Positions 1 to 8,981 of a stretch of 64,000 bases of DNA are shown in pieces. The notes below the pieces were generated by a model. It made no database searches, had not been told where the DNA came from, and saw only the letters and a program-made list of their open reading frames with translations. Origin of the DNA: Aureitalea marina (lineage in GTDB: Bacteria; Bacteroidota; Bacteroidia; Flavobacteriales; Flavobacteriaceae); contig NZ_MQUB01000001.1 in assembly GCF_002943755.1 (NCBI RefSeq), positions 1,290,501 through 1,354,500 of the forward strand, in the 5' to 3' direction. Every line of letters begins with the position of its first letter. Position 1 is the stretch's first letter. Made by a program: the position numbers and the translations under genes.

Positions 1-252
1 ACCTGGCATGATCACGCGGTTGTGGAGTGTGAATTAACTGATACCCATCTACATCAGGACCAGGTGGATTGTTCTCTGGACGATCTACAAATGAGTCCAT
101 ATAACTCTTTTGTTTTCGCAAGTGACATTGAAGTCATCAATGTCGTCGAGTCTGCCGGTTTGATTCGGTACAACTCCAGGATCGAAAACACACTTCATAC
201 TCGTTTAAGGGATCGGGGACCCCCCGCGTTGCTTCTTGAGCACCGATTGTAA
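1..252 (+). CDS. C-terminal end of a His/Cys-rich protein upstream of a TonB receptor (partial)
   Basis: The reading frame is open from the first base of the window, so only the last 83 residues are visible and the true start lies outside. A GTG at 22 could in principle start translation but lacks a clear ribosome site. The fragment begins with a cluster of His and Cys (THLHQDQVDC), which could bind metal. The gene ends 21 bases before the TonB receptor and is co-oriented, so the two are probably co-transcribed. From memory, short proteins of this look often precede this receptor type in flavobacteria. The function is unknown, and metal handling is only an inference. Confidence 0.5.
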   Translation, partial: TWHDHAVVECELTDTHLHQDQVDCSLDDLQMSPYNSFVFASDIEVINVVESAGLIRYNSRIENTLHTRLRDRGPPALLLEHRL

Positions 253-273
253 TATTCCCTTAGAACGTAATAA

Positions 274-2673
274 ATGAAACCCTTAATAATCGGGATGTTG
301 TGCTTGTACACCACAGCCGGTCTTTCTCAAAACTGTAAGTTCACGCTCACTGGATCAGTGGTGGATTCCCATGATGGAGATCCGCTGGAAGGTGCTGTCA
401 TTACTGGTTTTTCAGAAGGTCAGGTCTTCTACACTGACCTGGATGGTCGTTTTTCCATCCCAAACTTGTGTGAGGGTACCTTGGGGTTACAAATCGCTCA
501 TCCCGAATGCAAGACACAGGTTTTCACTTTGGAAATTACTGGTGACAGGAGCCGTACTTTCAGGCTTGAGCATCATCTGGAATCGCTCAATGAAGTGATC
601 ATTACTGGTAAGTCCTACCAAACCCAGTCCGAAAGCATACTCAATAATGAAATACAACGAGATCAGATCGAGAGATACACCAGTGGGTCCTTGGGAGATG
701 TACTGAAGACTGTTAGCGGGGTTTCCTCCCTTAATACGGGAAACACTATTGTCAAGCCGGTAATTAATGGCTTACATAGTAGTCGAATAACCATTGTGAA
801 CAACGGCGTGGTCATGCAAGATCAGGAATGGGGAGCAGAACATGCACCTAGCATAGATGTAAATACGGCCGGTAACATAACCGTTCTAAAGGGAGCATCA
901 GCCCTACAATATACAGGAAGTGCAATTGGAGGTGTCGTTGTAGCTCAACCTCAGCGAGTCGTACTAAAAGACAGCATATACGGTCAAACGCTTCTAAGTG
1001 GCGCTACCAATGGCCGTGGAGGAAGCATTAGCAGCTCTCTGGTCTTGGGTACTGAGAAAGGTTGGTTCGCCGAAATTCAAGGTACCTTGAAACGTTTTGG
1101 AGATTTTGAAGCCCCGGATTACGTCCTAAGCAATACCGGAGTGTACGAACGGGATATTATGGTTCGTGGCGGAATCAATAAACTACACTATGGTGTGGAA
1201 GCCAGTTATTCCTACTTCAGAACAGAGATCGGTATACTTCGTGCCTCTCATTTAGGGGGAGCGGCCGACCAGGTTCGGGCCATAGAAAGTGACCGACCAT
1301 TGATCATAGAACCCTTTACCTACGAGATCGATGTACCGAGACAAGATGTGACCCATCATACTGGTCGCATTTCATACTTCCAACGTTTAAAGGATATAGG
1401 GAAGCTGACGGTTCAGTACGACCTGCAAATTAATGAGCGATTCGAATTTGATGTACGACGAGGGGGACGAAGCGATCGGCCTGCCGTAGACTTATTGCTT
1501 ACCACCCACCACCTGCATGCTGGCCTAGAAACTCGATTGGATGATCTCACTAGCCTGAATGTGGGATTAGAGGGACGATATCAAACCAATGAGGCAGATC
1601 CGTCCACAGGTGTACGCAGGTTGATACCCGATTATGACCAATACGATTTCGCGCTATTTGCCATTGCCGACCGACGCTTATCGGACCAATGGGTTGTCGA
1701 AGCTGGGATCCGTTACGATTATCGCTATATGGATGTGCTCAAGTTCTATCGCAAGTCCTTTTGGGAGCAAAGAGGTTATGACGAGGAGTTTCCAGAACTT
1801 GTTATTGAAGACTTCGGAAATCAGGTATTGACCAATCCCCAACCTGAATTCTCAAACTTTTCGGCAACAGCAGGAGCAAATTATAGTTTTGGTGACAGCT
1901 ATGTGTTATTTGCCAACTATTCTTTGGCCATGAGGGCTCCAAATGCCTCAGAACTCTACAGTGAGGGACTACACCACAGTGCATCCAGGATAGAATTAGG
2001 TGATCTCCGTTTTGACTCGGAAATCGCAAATAGGATCAACATTACTCTTCAAAAGCAATCTGGACGCTTTAGATTCAGCGTAAATCCATTTCTGAATCTG
2101 ATCGATGATTACATCCTAATCGAGCCAACTGAAGTGCAGCAAACCATTCGTGGAAATTTCCAGGTCTGGGAATATAGACAAACTAATGCATTCTTAGTTG
2201 GATTTGACCTGGACGCCCAATTCGACATCAGCGAAGCCTTTGCCTACAGTGGTCAGTTTTCATTCATCAAAGGATATGATCGAACCTTGGATCTGCCACT
2301 GATCAACATGCCCCCGGTAAACACATTGAATGAGTTGATTTGGACGCACCCTCAATTCCACGACTTAAGGATTTCATTACAAAGTCAATATGTTTTTGAA
2401 CAAAATGAATTCCCGGATAACAACTTTGACGTCTTTATTCCTGAAACTGGTGAGAACGTCGAAGTGGATGTAAGCACCCCTCCTCCGGCCTATCACCTGA
2501 TGCATTTGAGTGGTGATGCTACCTTTAGACTGAATGACCAGTCCAACCTAAACGTAGGACTTACCATAAATAACCTGTTCGATACCTCGTACAGAGACTA
2601 CCTGAATCGACTGCGCTATTATGCAGACGACTTAGGACGCAATATTATTTTGAACCTAAAACTTAATTATTAA
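274..2673 (+). CDS. TonB-dependent outer-membrane receptor
   Basis: This 799-residue protein has a signal peptide (about residues 1-18), then a carboxypeptidase-D regulatory-like beta-sandwich (about 22-98, with the DLDGRFSIP turn). A plug domain follows (about 105-220, with the VLKGASALQY motif near its end) and then a 22-stranded barrel ending in a typical aromatic-rich C-terminus. It takes up a substrate across the outer membrane using TonB-ExbBD energy. The substrate cannot be read from sequence. The His/Cys-rich protein before it and the acidic lipoprotein after it make metal or metal-chelate uptake a reasonable guess. The ATG at 274 gives a clean signal peptide. Confidence 0.93.
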   Translation: MKPLIIGMLCLYTTAGLSQNCKFTLTGSVVDSHDGDPLEGAVITGFSEGQVFYTDLDGRFSIPNLCEGTLGLQIAHPECKTQVFTLEITGDRSRTFRLEHHLESLNEVIITGKSYQTQSESILNNEIQRDQIERYTSGSLGDVLKTVSGVSSLNTGNTIVKPVINGLHSSRITIVNNGVVMQDQEWGAEHAPSIDVNTAGNITVLKGASALQYTGSAIGGVVVAQPQRVVLKDSIYGQTLLSGATNGRGGSISSSLVLGTEKGWFAEIQGTLKRFGDFEAPDYVLSNTGVYERDIMVRGGINKLHYGVEASYSYFRTEIGILRASHLGGAADQVRAIESDRPLIIEPFTYEIDVPRQDVTHHTGRISYFQRLKDIGKLTVQYDLQINERFEFDVRRGGRSDRPAVDLLLTTHHLHAGLETRLDDLTSLNVGLEGRYQTNEADPSTGVRRLIPDYDQYDFALFAIADRRLSDQWVVEAGIRYDYRYMDVLKFYRKSFWEQRGYDEEFPELVIEDFGNQVLTNPQPEFSNFSATAGANYSFGDSYVLFANYSLAMRAPNASELYSEGLHHSASRIELGDLRFDSEIANRINITLQKQSGRFRFSVNPFLNLIDDYILIEPTEVQQTIRGNFQVWEYRQTNAFLVGFDLDAQFDISEAFAYSGQFSFIKGYDRTLDLPLINMPPVNTLNELIWTHPQFHDLRISLQSQYVFEQNEFPDNNFDVFIPETGENVEVDVSTPPPAYHLMHLSGDATFRLNDQSNLNVGLTINNLFDTSYRDYLNRLRYYADDLGRNIILNLKLNY

Positions 2674-2706
2674 TATTCTAAAATTTCATTCTTAAAATTA
2701 TTGATT

Positions 2707-3270
2707 ATGAAAACCCTTAAAACGCTTAGTTTAATTTTTGCATCAATCCTGGTAGTTGGATTGACCAGTTGTTCGAATGACGATGACAACACAGTAGAGC
2801 CTGTCAATGAGGAAGAAGTGATCACTACCCTGATCGTTACTATGACCTCGGCCGGTAATCCTGACATCACCCTTACGTCTGACGATCCTGACGGAGACGG
2901 ACCAAATCCACCAGTTATCACTGTGTCCGGACCATTTGTAGCCGGTGCGACTTATCAGGGATCTGTCCGAGTAGAGAATCGAACAGAAGATCCTGCCGAA
3001 AATGTTACAGAGGAAGTAGAAGAAGAGGACGACGAGCACCAGTTCTTCTTTAACGCTACTGCTGGTCTGCAATTGACCACCACCTACGGTAACTTTGACG
3101 GAGACGGGAACCCACTAGGAACCCAGATCGAAACTGCAGCTGGAACTGCGAGCGCTGGAAGCTGGACCGTTACTCTTCGCCATGTGCCTAAGAAGCCTAA
3201 CGATGGTACTTTGGCCGATGCAGGTGGAGAGACTGATATCCAGGTAATCTTCCCGGTAACCATCCAGTAA
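2707..3270 (+). CDS. Acidic lipoprotein partner of the TonB receptor
   Basis: This 187-residue lipoprotein has a lipobox ending at Cys22 (GLTSC), followed by an Asp/Glu-rich stretch. The middle contains Asp-rich and Glu-rich runs (DPDGDGPNPP and a VEEEDDEHQFF segment) and the rest is beta-rich. The family is found beside TonB receptors in flavobacteria and is often auto-named a type 1 periplasmic binding fold protein, a name I cannot verify from sequence. It starts 33 bases after the receptor stop and ends at a strong terminator, so it closes the operon. ATG 2707 is preferred to the upstream TTG at 2701 because it gives a standard lipoprotein signal. Ligand capture for the receptor is inferred. 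Confidence 0.8.
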   Translation: MKTLKTLSLIFASILVVGLTSCSNDDDNTVEPVNEEEVITTLIVTMTSAGNPDITLTSDDPDGDGPNPPVITVSGPFVAGATYQGSVRVENRTEDPAENVTEEVEEEDDEHQFFFNATAGLQLTTTYGNFDGDGNPLGTQIETAAGTASAGSWTVTLRHVPKKPNDGTLADAGGETDIQVIFPVTIQ

Positions 3271-3286
3271 TGGATCACTAACTAGC

Positions 3287-3317
3287 CAAAAAAAGCCTCC
3301 GAAATTCGGAGGCTTTT
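3287..3317. terminator. Rho-independent terminator, bidirectional
   Basis: A perfect stem (AGCCTCCGAA / TTCGGAGGCT) is flanked by an A-run on the left and a T-run on the right, so it can stop transcription from both sides. It separates the TonB locus from the convergent membrane-protein gene. Confidence 0.9.
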
Positions 3318-3318
3318 T

Positions 3319-3627
3319 TTAGTCTAGTATCTCTACTTCTAAAGTTTCAGTTGAAGTGTTCCTTTTCGGTGCCAGTACGAAGGTATACAACCACATCAGG
3401 GTAAAGGTTGGGATCACATCCAGACCGGGTAAGATCTCTTCCAGGAATACAACCATACTGGCTATTTTTCCACTGGTCCCGCTATACCAATCGTTCATCT
3501 TCTTGGCGGCAAAGGGAGCCCAAAACAGATCGATCACCATCCCTCCTACAGGAATGAACATAGTGGCCACACCAATGGCATCCATGATCAAACCATTTCT
3601 CAGTAATCGGTATTTATTTTCTTGCAT
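3319..3627 (-). CDS. Small membrane protein of unknown function
   Basis: This 102-residue protein has a hydrophobic segment near residues 12-34 (IGVATMFIPVGGMVIDLFW) and another near 70-88, separated by a charged loop with a KKMNDWYSG stretch, plus a polar acidic C-tail. It is probably an inner-membrane protein with two to three helices. It is the last gene of a minus-strand run after msrA and folE and ends at the bidirectional terminator. I do not recognise the family, and the context gives no firm function. Confidence 0.7.
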   Translation of the reverse strand: MQENKYRLLRNGLIMDAIGVATMFIPVGGMVIDLFWAPFAAKKMNDWYSGTSGKIASMVVFLEEILPGLDVIPTFTLMWLYTFVLAPKRNTSTETLEVEILD

Positions 3628-3672
3628 TTATTTGTGTTTTGAGCTGATATAACGCAAGAAATGTACCAGAAA

Positions 3673-4272
3673 TTATGATAAGTTACTGCCAATCAGTTTT
3701 AGGAACTCATTCCGTGTCTCGATCTTCTCAAACTGACCGCGGAAACCGGAGGTGGTCGTCGCACTGTTTTGCTTCTGTACCCCCCGCATGGCCATGCACA
3801 TGTGAGATGCTTCAATCACTACTGCAACTCCTGCTGGTTTCAGGGTTTTGTTGATACATTCCAGAATGTCATGTGTCAATCTCTCCTGCACTTGAAGCCT
3901 TCGGGCGAAAACGTTCACTATTCTGGGGATCTTGCTCAATCCAACGATCTTTCCGTTTGGGATGTATGCTATATGGGCCTTTCCGAAGAACGGCAGCATA
4001 TGATGCTCGCAAAGCGAATAGAATTCGATATCCTTGACAATGACCATATCGTGATAGTCCTCATCGAACATGGCACTTTCCAGGATCGCACCAGCATCCT
4101 GAATATATCCCGAGGTCAGGAACTGTATGGCTTTAGCTGCCCGTTCTGGTGTTTTCTGAATACCGTCCCGGCTGACATCCTCTCCGATGTCTGTCAGGAT
4201 TCGGCTGAAACTTTCTTGTAGCTCTTCCGTTACTGGTTGAGCGTATTCTTCTAAGAATTTGTACGATGTCAT
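3673..4272 (-). CDS. folE: GTP cyclohydrolase I
   Basis: This enzyme converts GTP to 7,8-dihydroneopterin triphosphate, the first step towards tetrahydrofolate and a source for queuosine-type deazapurines. The 199-residue length is normal for the compact bacterial form. The zinc ligands are visible as Cys88 and His91 in CEHHMLPF and Cys158 in HMCMAMRG. The substrate-binding GLSKIPRIV and QVQERLT motifs are present. The gene starts 4 bases after the msrA stop, so the two are translated from one transcript. No riboswitch is evident upstream. Confidence 0.97.
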   Translation of the reverse strand: MTSYKFLEEYAQPVTEELQESFSRILTDIGEDVSRDGIQKTPERAAKAIQFLTSGYIQDAGAILESAMFDEDYHDMVIVKDIEFYSLCEHHMLPFFGKAHIAYIPNGKIVGLSKIPRIVNVFARRLQVQERLTHDILECINKTLKPAGVAVVIEASHMCMAMRGVQKQNSATTTSGFRGQFEKIETRNEFLKLIGSNLS

Positions 4273-4276
4273 AGCG

Positions 4277-4816
4277 TTATTTTTTTAGTTTATCGGAATA
4301 GAATTCCTTGATCTTTTCAATTTTCGGAGCTACTACAAATCGGCAATACGGCTGATCCTCATTGTCATTGTAATAGTTGTGATGCACTTCTTCCGCTTCG
4401 TAAAATTCATCCAGCGGAGTGACCTCTGTCACTATTGGGTCCCTAAAAACCCGACCTTCTGTCAGTAGTTGTATGAACGCCTCTGCCTCCTCGCGTTCAG
4501 TCTCGTCCGAATAGAAGATACCGCTTCTGTATTGGGTGCCCACATCATTCCCCTGTCTGTTTAGAGTAGTGGGATCATGGGTAGCAAAGAAAACTTCCAG
4601 TAAGGTCTGATAGGTGATCGCTTCTGGATCGTATTCGATGGCAATGGCTTCAGCATGCCCGGTTCTTCCACTACAAACTTCCCTGTAGGCGGGATTTTTA
4701 ATATGGCCTCCAGTATAACCTGGTCGGACAGATAACACCCCTTCCAAACGTTGAAAGACTGCTTCTGTACACCAGAAGCAGCCATTCGCGAAAATAGTTT
4801 GTTTAACTCTTTTCAT
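4277..4816 (-). CDS. msrA: Peptide-methionine (S)-S-oxide reductase
   Basis: This enzyme repairs oxidised methionine in proteins by reducing the S-sulfoxide. The 179-residue protein carries the family signature GCFWC, with catalytic Cys13 in GCFW, and the later [12 protein letters not shown] and [14 protein letters not shown] motifs. No MsrB domain is fused and no signal peptide is present, so it acts in the cytoplasm. It heads a minus-strand operon with folE. The ATG at 4816 places the catalytic Cys close to the N-terminus, as usual. Confidence 0.96.
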   Translation of the reverse strand: MKRVKQTIFANGCFWCTEAVFQRLEGVLSVRPGYTGGHIKNPAYREVCSGRTGHAEAIAIEYDPEAITYQTLLEVFFATHDPTTLNRQGNDVGTQYRSGIFYSDETEREEAEAFIQLLTEGRVFRDPIVTEVTPLDEFYEAEEVHHNYYNDNEDQPYCRFVVAPKIEKIKEFYSDKLKK

Positions 4817-4910
4817 TAACCTTTAAACAAAATTAACAAATTTTATTTCAACTGTTTAACTCCTTAAGACATTTAACTTTTCATTAGTACGCCTGCCACA
4901 CGGACTGATT

Positions 4911-4918
4911 TAGATTTG
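4911..4918 (+). promoter_or_regulatory. Bacteroidota -7 promoter box
   Basis: TAGATTTG matches TAnnTTTG, 59 bases before the DUF5916 start. No convincing TTG -33 box is seen at the right distance. Confidence 0.35.
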
Positions 4919-4977
4919 CGCGTAGCTTCTCATTTAGGGTAGCCTCAACCATTGCATTCATCGATCAATCCAGCAAT

Positions 4978-7400
4978 ATGCTCAAAATCAAGCTATTCGC
5001 TTTCTTATTTTGTTATTTAACCATCTGCCTGGGACAAGAGAAGAAAACGCTGGAAGCTACCCGCATAAGCACTCCCCCCAAGATTGACGGTATCTTAGAC
5101 GACAAGATCTGGGAAACCTTACCCGCTTACGGGGATTTCAACATGTATCAACCGGGTAACGAAGGAGAGGTGGATGAAGGATACCAGACCGAGGTTAAGA
5201 TGGCCTACGACGATAAGAATGTCTACTTCGCGGCCTTTATGTACGACCCCAACCCGGATGACATCCTATCACAATTTTCCCAACGAGATGAGGTCTTTGT
5301 GCAAGCCGACAACTTCGTGATCGCGCTAAACACTTATAATGACGGTCAAAACGAAACCCGCTTCTATGTCACCAGTGCGGGTACTATTGGCGATGCAATT
5401 GTAGGTCAGAACAATTTCGATTTCTCGTACGATGTGGTATTCGAATGCCGAACCTCCAAGGATCAAAATGGCTGGTATGCCGAATTCAGAATACCTTACA
5501 ATGCCTTGCGTTTTCCAGAGGTCGAAGTTCAGGAATGGAGTGTCAACTTCTATCGTCGTCTAAACACTAAGAACGAGACTCACACCTGGAATTTCATCGA
5601 TAATACCGTCGGCCGGGAAACCCAATTCAACGGCTTGGTGAGCGGTGTAAGGGATATTGACCCCCCTATCCGATTGCTGTTCTTCCCATTTGCACAAGGC
5701 CTTGTGTCTAGTTTCGACGGAGAAACCGAGACGGATTTCAGTGCGGGAATGGACCTTAAATATGGTCTGAGTGATAGTTTTACCCTAGACGCCACCTTAA
5801 TTCCAGATTTTGGACAGGTTGCCTTCGATGCAGTCTCACTGAATCTCGGCCCCTTTGAACAGATCTTTGGAGAAAACAGGCCATTCTTCACGGAAGGGAC
5901 CGAATTGTTTAACAAAGGGGACATCTTTTTTTCCAGAAGAATCGGTAACGGACCGACGGGAAGTATTGGTGAAATAGAAGATTCCGAGGAGATCGTAGAG
6001 TTCCCATCCAAAGTCAATCTCCTGAATGCCCTGAAGATTTCTGGGCGCACCCGGGACCAATTGGGAATCGGTATCCTCAATGCAGTGACGGAAGAAACCT
6101 TTGCGGTGATCAGAGATACTTCCACAGGAGAGAAAAGGCAGGTTTTGGTAGAGCCCCTAGCCAATTATAATGTCCTGGTGTTCGATCAGCAATTCAACGA
6201 CAACTCCTCCATCTCTGTGATCAATACCAGCGTGATAAGAAGTGGGAGCGAATTCCGGGATGCCAATGTTACGGGATTTGTATTCGACATAGCGGACAAA
6301 GGGAATAAATACAGGGCCTCGGGCCGGGCCATCATGAGTAATGTCATGGAAGATGGTGTAACATCAGGCTTCTTGTCAGAATTCGATTTCTTTAAGACTC
6401 AAGGGAATTTCCGATGGCGAGTGGGACACGATTTCGCCAACACCACACTGGATATCAACGACCTGGGGCTGAATTTCCGAAATAACTTCAACAATTTTGT
6501 GGCCGGGCCTCCTATCAGATCTTTGAGCCCACCGAATGGTTTAATACCTATCGGATCAATGTTTCGGTGCGCCACCGACGTCTCTACGAACCCAATGTAA
6601 AAACCGGAAATAGCTATAACCTGAACTGGTTCTTCGCTACACCAGAGCGGTTTGCTTTTGGTGGATTCCTGAATTACAACGACGAGAATAGGGATTATTT
6701 TGAACCGCGTGTCCCGGGCGAATATGTCTTGATCCCAGAAAATCTTGGAGGACGAATCTGGGCTTCTTCGGATTTTAGAAAGAAATTTGCTTATGATGTT
6801 GGTCTGGGATGGCGAAACTGGTGGGACGACCCGCAGAGTGCGATCTTTATGGACTTCTCCCCTCGTTATCGTTTTTCGGATAAATTCCTGATGATCTTCT
6901 CCACCGATTTCTCTATCCGCGATGATAACTTTGGATGGATAGCCAACAATGAGGATGGGATCTTTTTTGGTCAACGGGATGTAACCTCTTTAGAGAATCA
7001 ATTGACTGCCAGTTATAACTTCGACCCCTACAAGGCCTTCGACCTGCGTTTCAGGAATTCCTGGTCTACGGCAGACTACAGTGACGGCGTCTTTACAAGG
7101 CTGAACGAGGACGGCACTCGTACCCCTGTGGACTATGATATCAGCGAGAACGATCCCAACAGAAACTTCAATATTTGGAACCTGGACCTGAGCTTTCGCT
7201 GGCGTTTTGCACCTGGGAGTGAGGCTACCCTGCTTTATCGGAACCAGATCTTCAACCTGGACGCACAATCTACACTTGATTACGGTCAAAGCCTGGAGAA
7301 TCTGTTTGATCAACCCGGGCAGCATACCGTGTCACTTCGCGTAACTTATTTTGTGGATTACAACAATATCAGGGGATGGTTCGCCAAATCCGAATCTTAA
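4978..7400 (+). pseudogene. DUF5916 outer-membrane protein with N-terminal CBM9-like domain, one-base frameshift
   Basis: Two frames make one protein: 4978-6600 gives the N-terminal part and 6567-7400 in another frame gives the rest. Restoring one G at about 6499 (reads TTTTGTGG, expected TTTTGGTGG) joins them into a normal 807-residue product whose junction reads NNFGGRASYQIFEP. A signal peptide (to about residue 19) is followed by a CBM9-like beta-sandwich (about 25-220, starting PPKIDGILDD). The rest is a DUF5916 domain, probably a beta-barrel ending in an aromatic-rich strand. The family is common in Bacteroidota and its function is not established. The break is more likely a sequencing error than decay, since both halves are well conserved. 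Confidence 0.85.
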
Positions 7401-7441
7401 TCTTGGCATTTCTGGTCCAATCTTGTAATTTCACCAGCTAA

Positions 7442-8110
7442 ATGATGATCAAGGCAACCAATATCCAGAAGTATTTTGATGACCTTCACGTGCTGAAAGG
7501 GGTCGACCTCAATGTTAAGGAGGGCGAAGTGGTCTCCATTGTAGGGGCATCGGGGGCAGGAAAGACCACTTTACTGCAGATCATCGGAACCCTGGATACC
7601 TTCCAGGATGGCGAATTACTGCTAAATGGTCAGTCCATCAGGGGGATGAACCGAAAACAGCTGGCTAGGTTTAGAAATGAGAACCTGGGATTTATCTTTC
7701 AATTTCACCAATTATTGCCCGAGTTTACGGCCATTGAGAATGTCTGTATTCCGGCCATGATCAAAAAGACACCAGTTGCAGAAGCACAGGCTAAAGCCAC
7801 AGAATTACTAAGCTTCCTAGGGCTATCGGACAGACTACATCACAAACCATCGGAACTGTCCGGAGGGGAACAGCAACGGGTTGCTGTTGCCCGGGCGCTG
7901 ATCAACGACCCTAAGATCGTATTAGCCGATGAGCCTAGTGGAAACCTGGACAGTGAGAGTGCAGAGCAGCTTCACCGGCTATTCTTCCAGTTGAGGGAGA
8001 AATTTGGTCAGACCTTTGTCATTGTTACTCATAATAACGAACTGGCCGCCATGGCCGACCGTAAATTGGTGATGCAGGACGGCCGAATGAATGCATCCAA
8101 CAATGGATAG
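7442..8110 (+). CDS. lolD: ABC transporter ATP-binding protein, LolD type
   Basis: This 222-residue ATPase has the Walker A motif GASGAGKT (about 35-42), the Q-loop in [13 protein letters not shown], the signature LSGGEQQR, the Walker [11 protein letters not shown] and the switch His in VTHNNELA. The overall form is that of the MacB/LolD group. It would power release of lipoproteins from the inner membrane to LolA together with LolC/E. No permease gene is in the window, which is usual because lolD is often unlinked in this phylum. A second ATG at 7445 may be the true start. It overlaps the next gene by 8 bases. Confidence 0.85.
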   Translation: MMIKATNIQKYFDDLHVLKGVDLNVKEGEVVSIVGASGAGKTTLLQIIGTLDTFQDGELLLNGQSIRGMNRKQLARFRNENLGFIFQFHQLLPEFTAIENVCIPAMIKKTPVAEAQAKATELLSFLGLSDRLHHKPSELSGGEQQRVAVARALINDPKIVLADEPSGNLDSESAEQLHRLFFQLREKFGQTFVIVTHNNELAAMADRKLVMQDGRMNASNNG

Positions 8111-8867
8111 CAAGGAGCTCAAAGATTTCCTGGATACCAAAGCGGACCAATACGAGCAGCCCCAATTTGTTCGGGATGACCCCATCCAGATCCCCCGCAT
8201 GTTCCAATTAAGGCAAGATTGCGAGATAGCGGGACTACTATCCGCAACTATTTCCTGGGGGAATCGGAAAAGCATACTAAAGAGCGGTCACAGGATGATG
8301 GAACTGATGGATGGATCACCTTATGATTTTGTGATCAACCATAGCAAATCAGACCTGAAACCCTTGACAGGTTTTGTTCACAGGACATTCAACGGAGTGG
8401 ACCTGATCACTTTCATACACTGTTTAAAACGAATGTATGTTCAATATGGTAACCTGGAAGCTGCCCTTCTCGCAAATTTGAAAGGAGATTCCTTACAAAC
8501 GGCCATTCATCGCTTTAAACAGGACTTCTTTTATGAACATCCAGGCACAAGAACGCTAAAGCACTTGGGTGATCCGGCTAAGGGATCGGCCGCTAAACGG
8601 ACCAATATGTTCCTACGCTGGATGGTCAGACCCGCTGATAAGGGCGTGGATCTGGGACTTTGGAAGAATATCTCTTCTGCTCATCTCTCCTGCCCCTTGG
8701 ATGTACACAGTGGCCGAGTTGCTCGGAAGCTGGGTTTATTAGATCGGAAACAAAATGATGCTAAGGCTGTGATAGAATTGGATCATTCATTGAGGGAACT
8801 GGATGCGATGGACCCGGTACGCTATGATTTTGCCCTTTTTGGATTAGGTGTCTTCGAGAAATTCTAA
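8103..8867 (+). CDS. TIGR02757 (DUF2400) family protein
   Basis: This 254-residue protein matches my memory of the TIGR02757/DUF2400 family, recognisable by RDDPIQIPR near the start, [28 protein letters not shown] in the middle and the C-terminal [15 protein letters not shown]. The last two resemble parts of the HhH-GPD glycosylase fold, although no catalytic Lys/Asp pair can be assigned with confidence. The function is unknown. ATG 8103, which overlaps the lolD stop, is preferred to ATG 8091 because it gives the usual N-terminus and a translational-coupling overlap. Confidence 0.85.
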   Translation: MDSKELKDFLDTKADQYEQPQFVRDDPIQIPRMFQLRQDCEIAGLLSATISWGNRKSILKSGHRMMELMDGSPYDFVINHSKSDLKPLTGFVHRTFNGVDLITFIHCLKRMYVQYGNLEAALLANLKGDSLQTAIHRFKQDFFYEHPGTRTLKHLGDPAKGSAAKRTNMFLRWMVRPADKGVDLGLWKNISSAHLSCPLDVHSGRVARKLGLLDRKQNDAKAVIELDHSLRELDAMDPVRYDFALFGLGVFEKF

Positions 8868-8958
8868 CAAGCAGGGTGTCATTTGTCTCAAAATGATAAA
8901 TATTTCCTAAATGTGCCTCTCTCATTTCTGCTATCGGATAGGAAATAACGTCATTGAT

Positions 8959-8966
8959 TATATTTG
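8959..8966 (+). promoter_or_regulatory. Bacteroidota -7 promoter box
   Basis: TATATTTG matches TAnnTTTG and lies 15 bases before the BatA-protein start at 8982. No clear -33 TTG is seen. Confidence 0.4.
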
Positions 8967-8981
8967 ATCAATTCTACGCGG

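Noticed and set aside
5580-6974. Long minus-strand frames opposite the DUF5916 gene.
   Set aside because: They are mirror frames of a conserved coding region and encode compositionally odd peptides.
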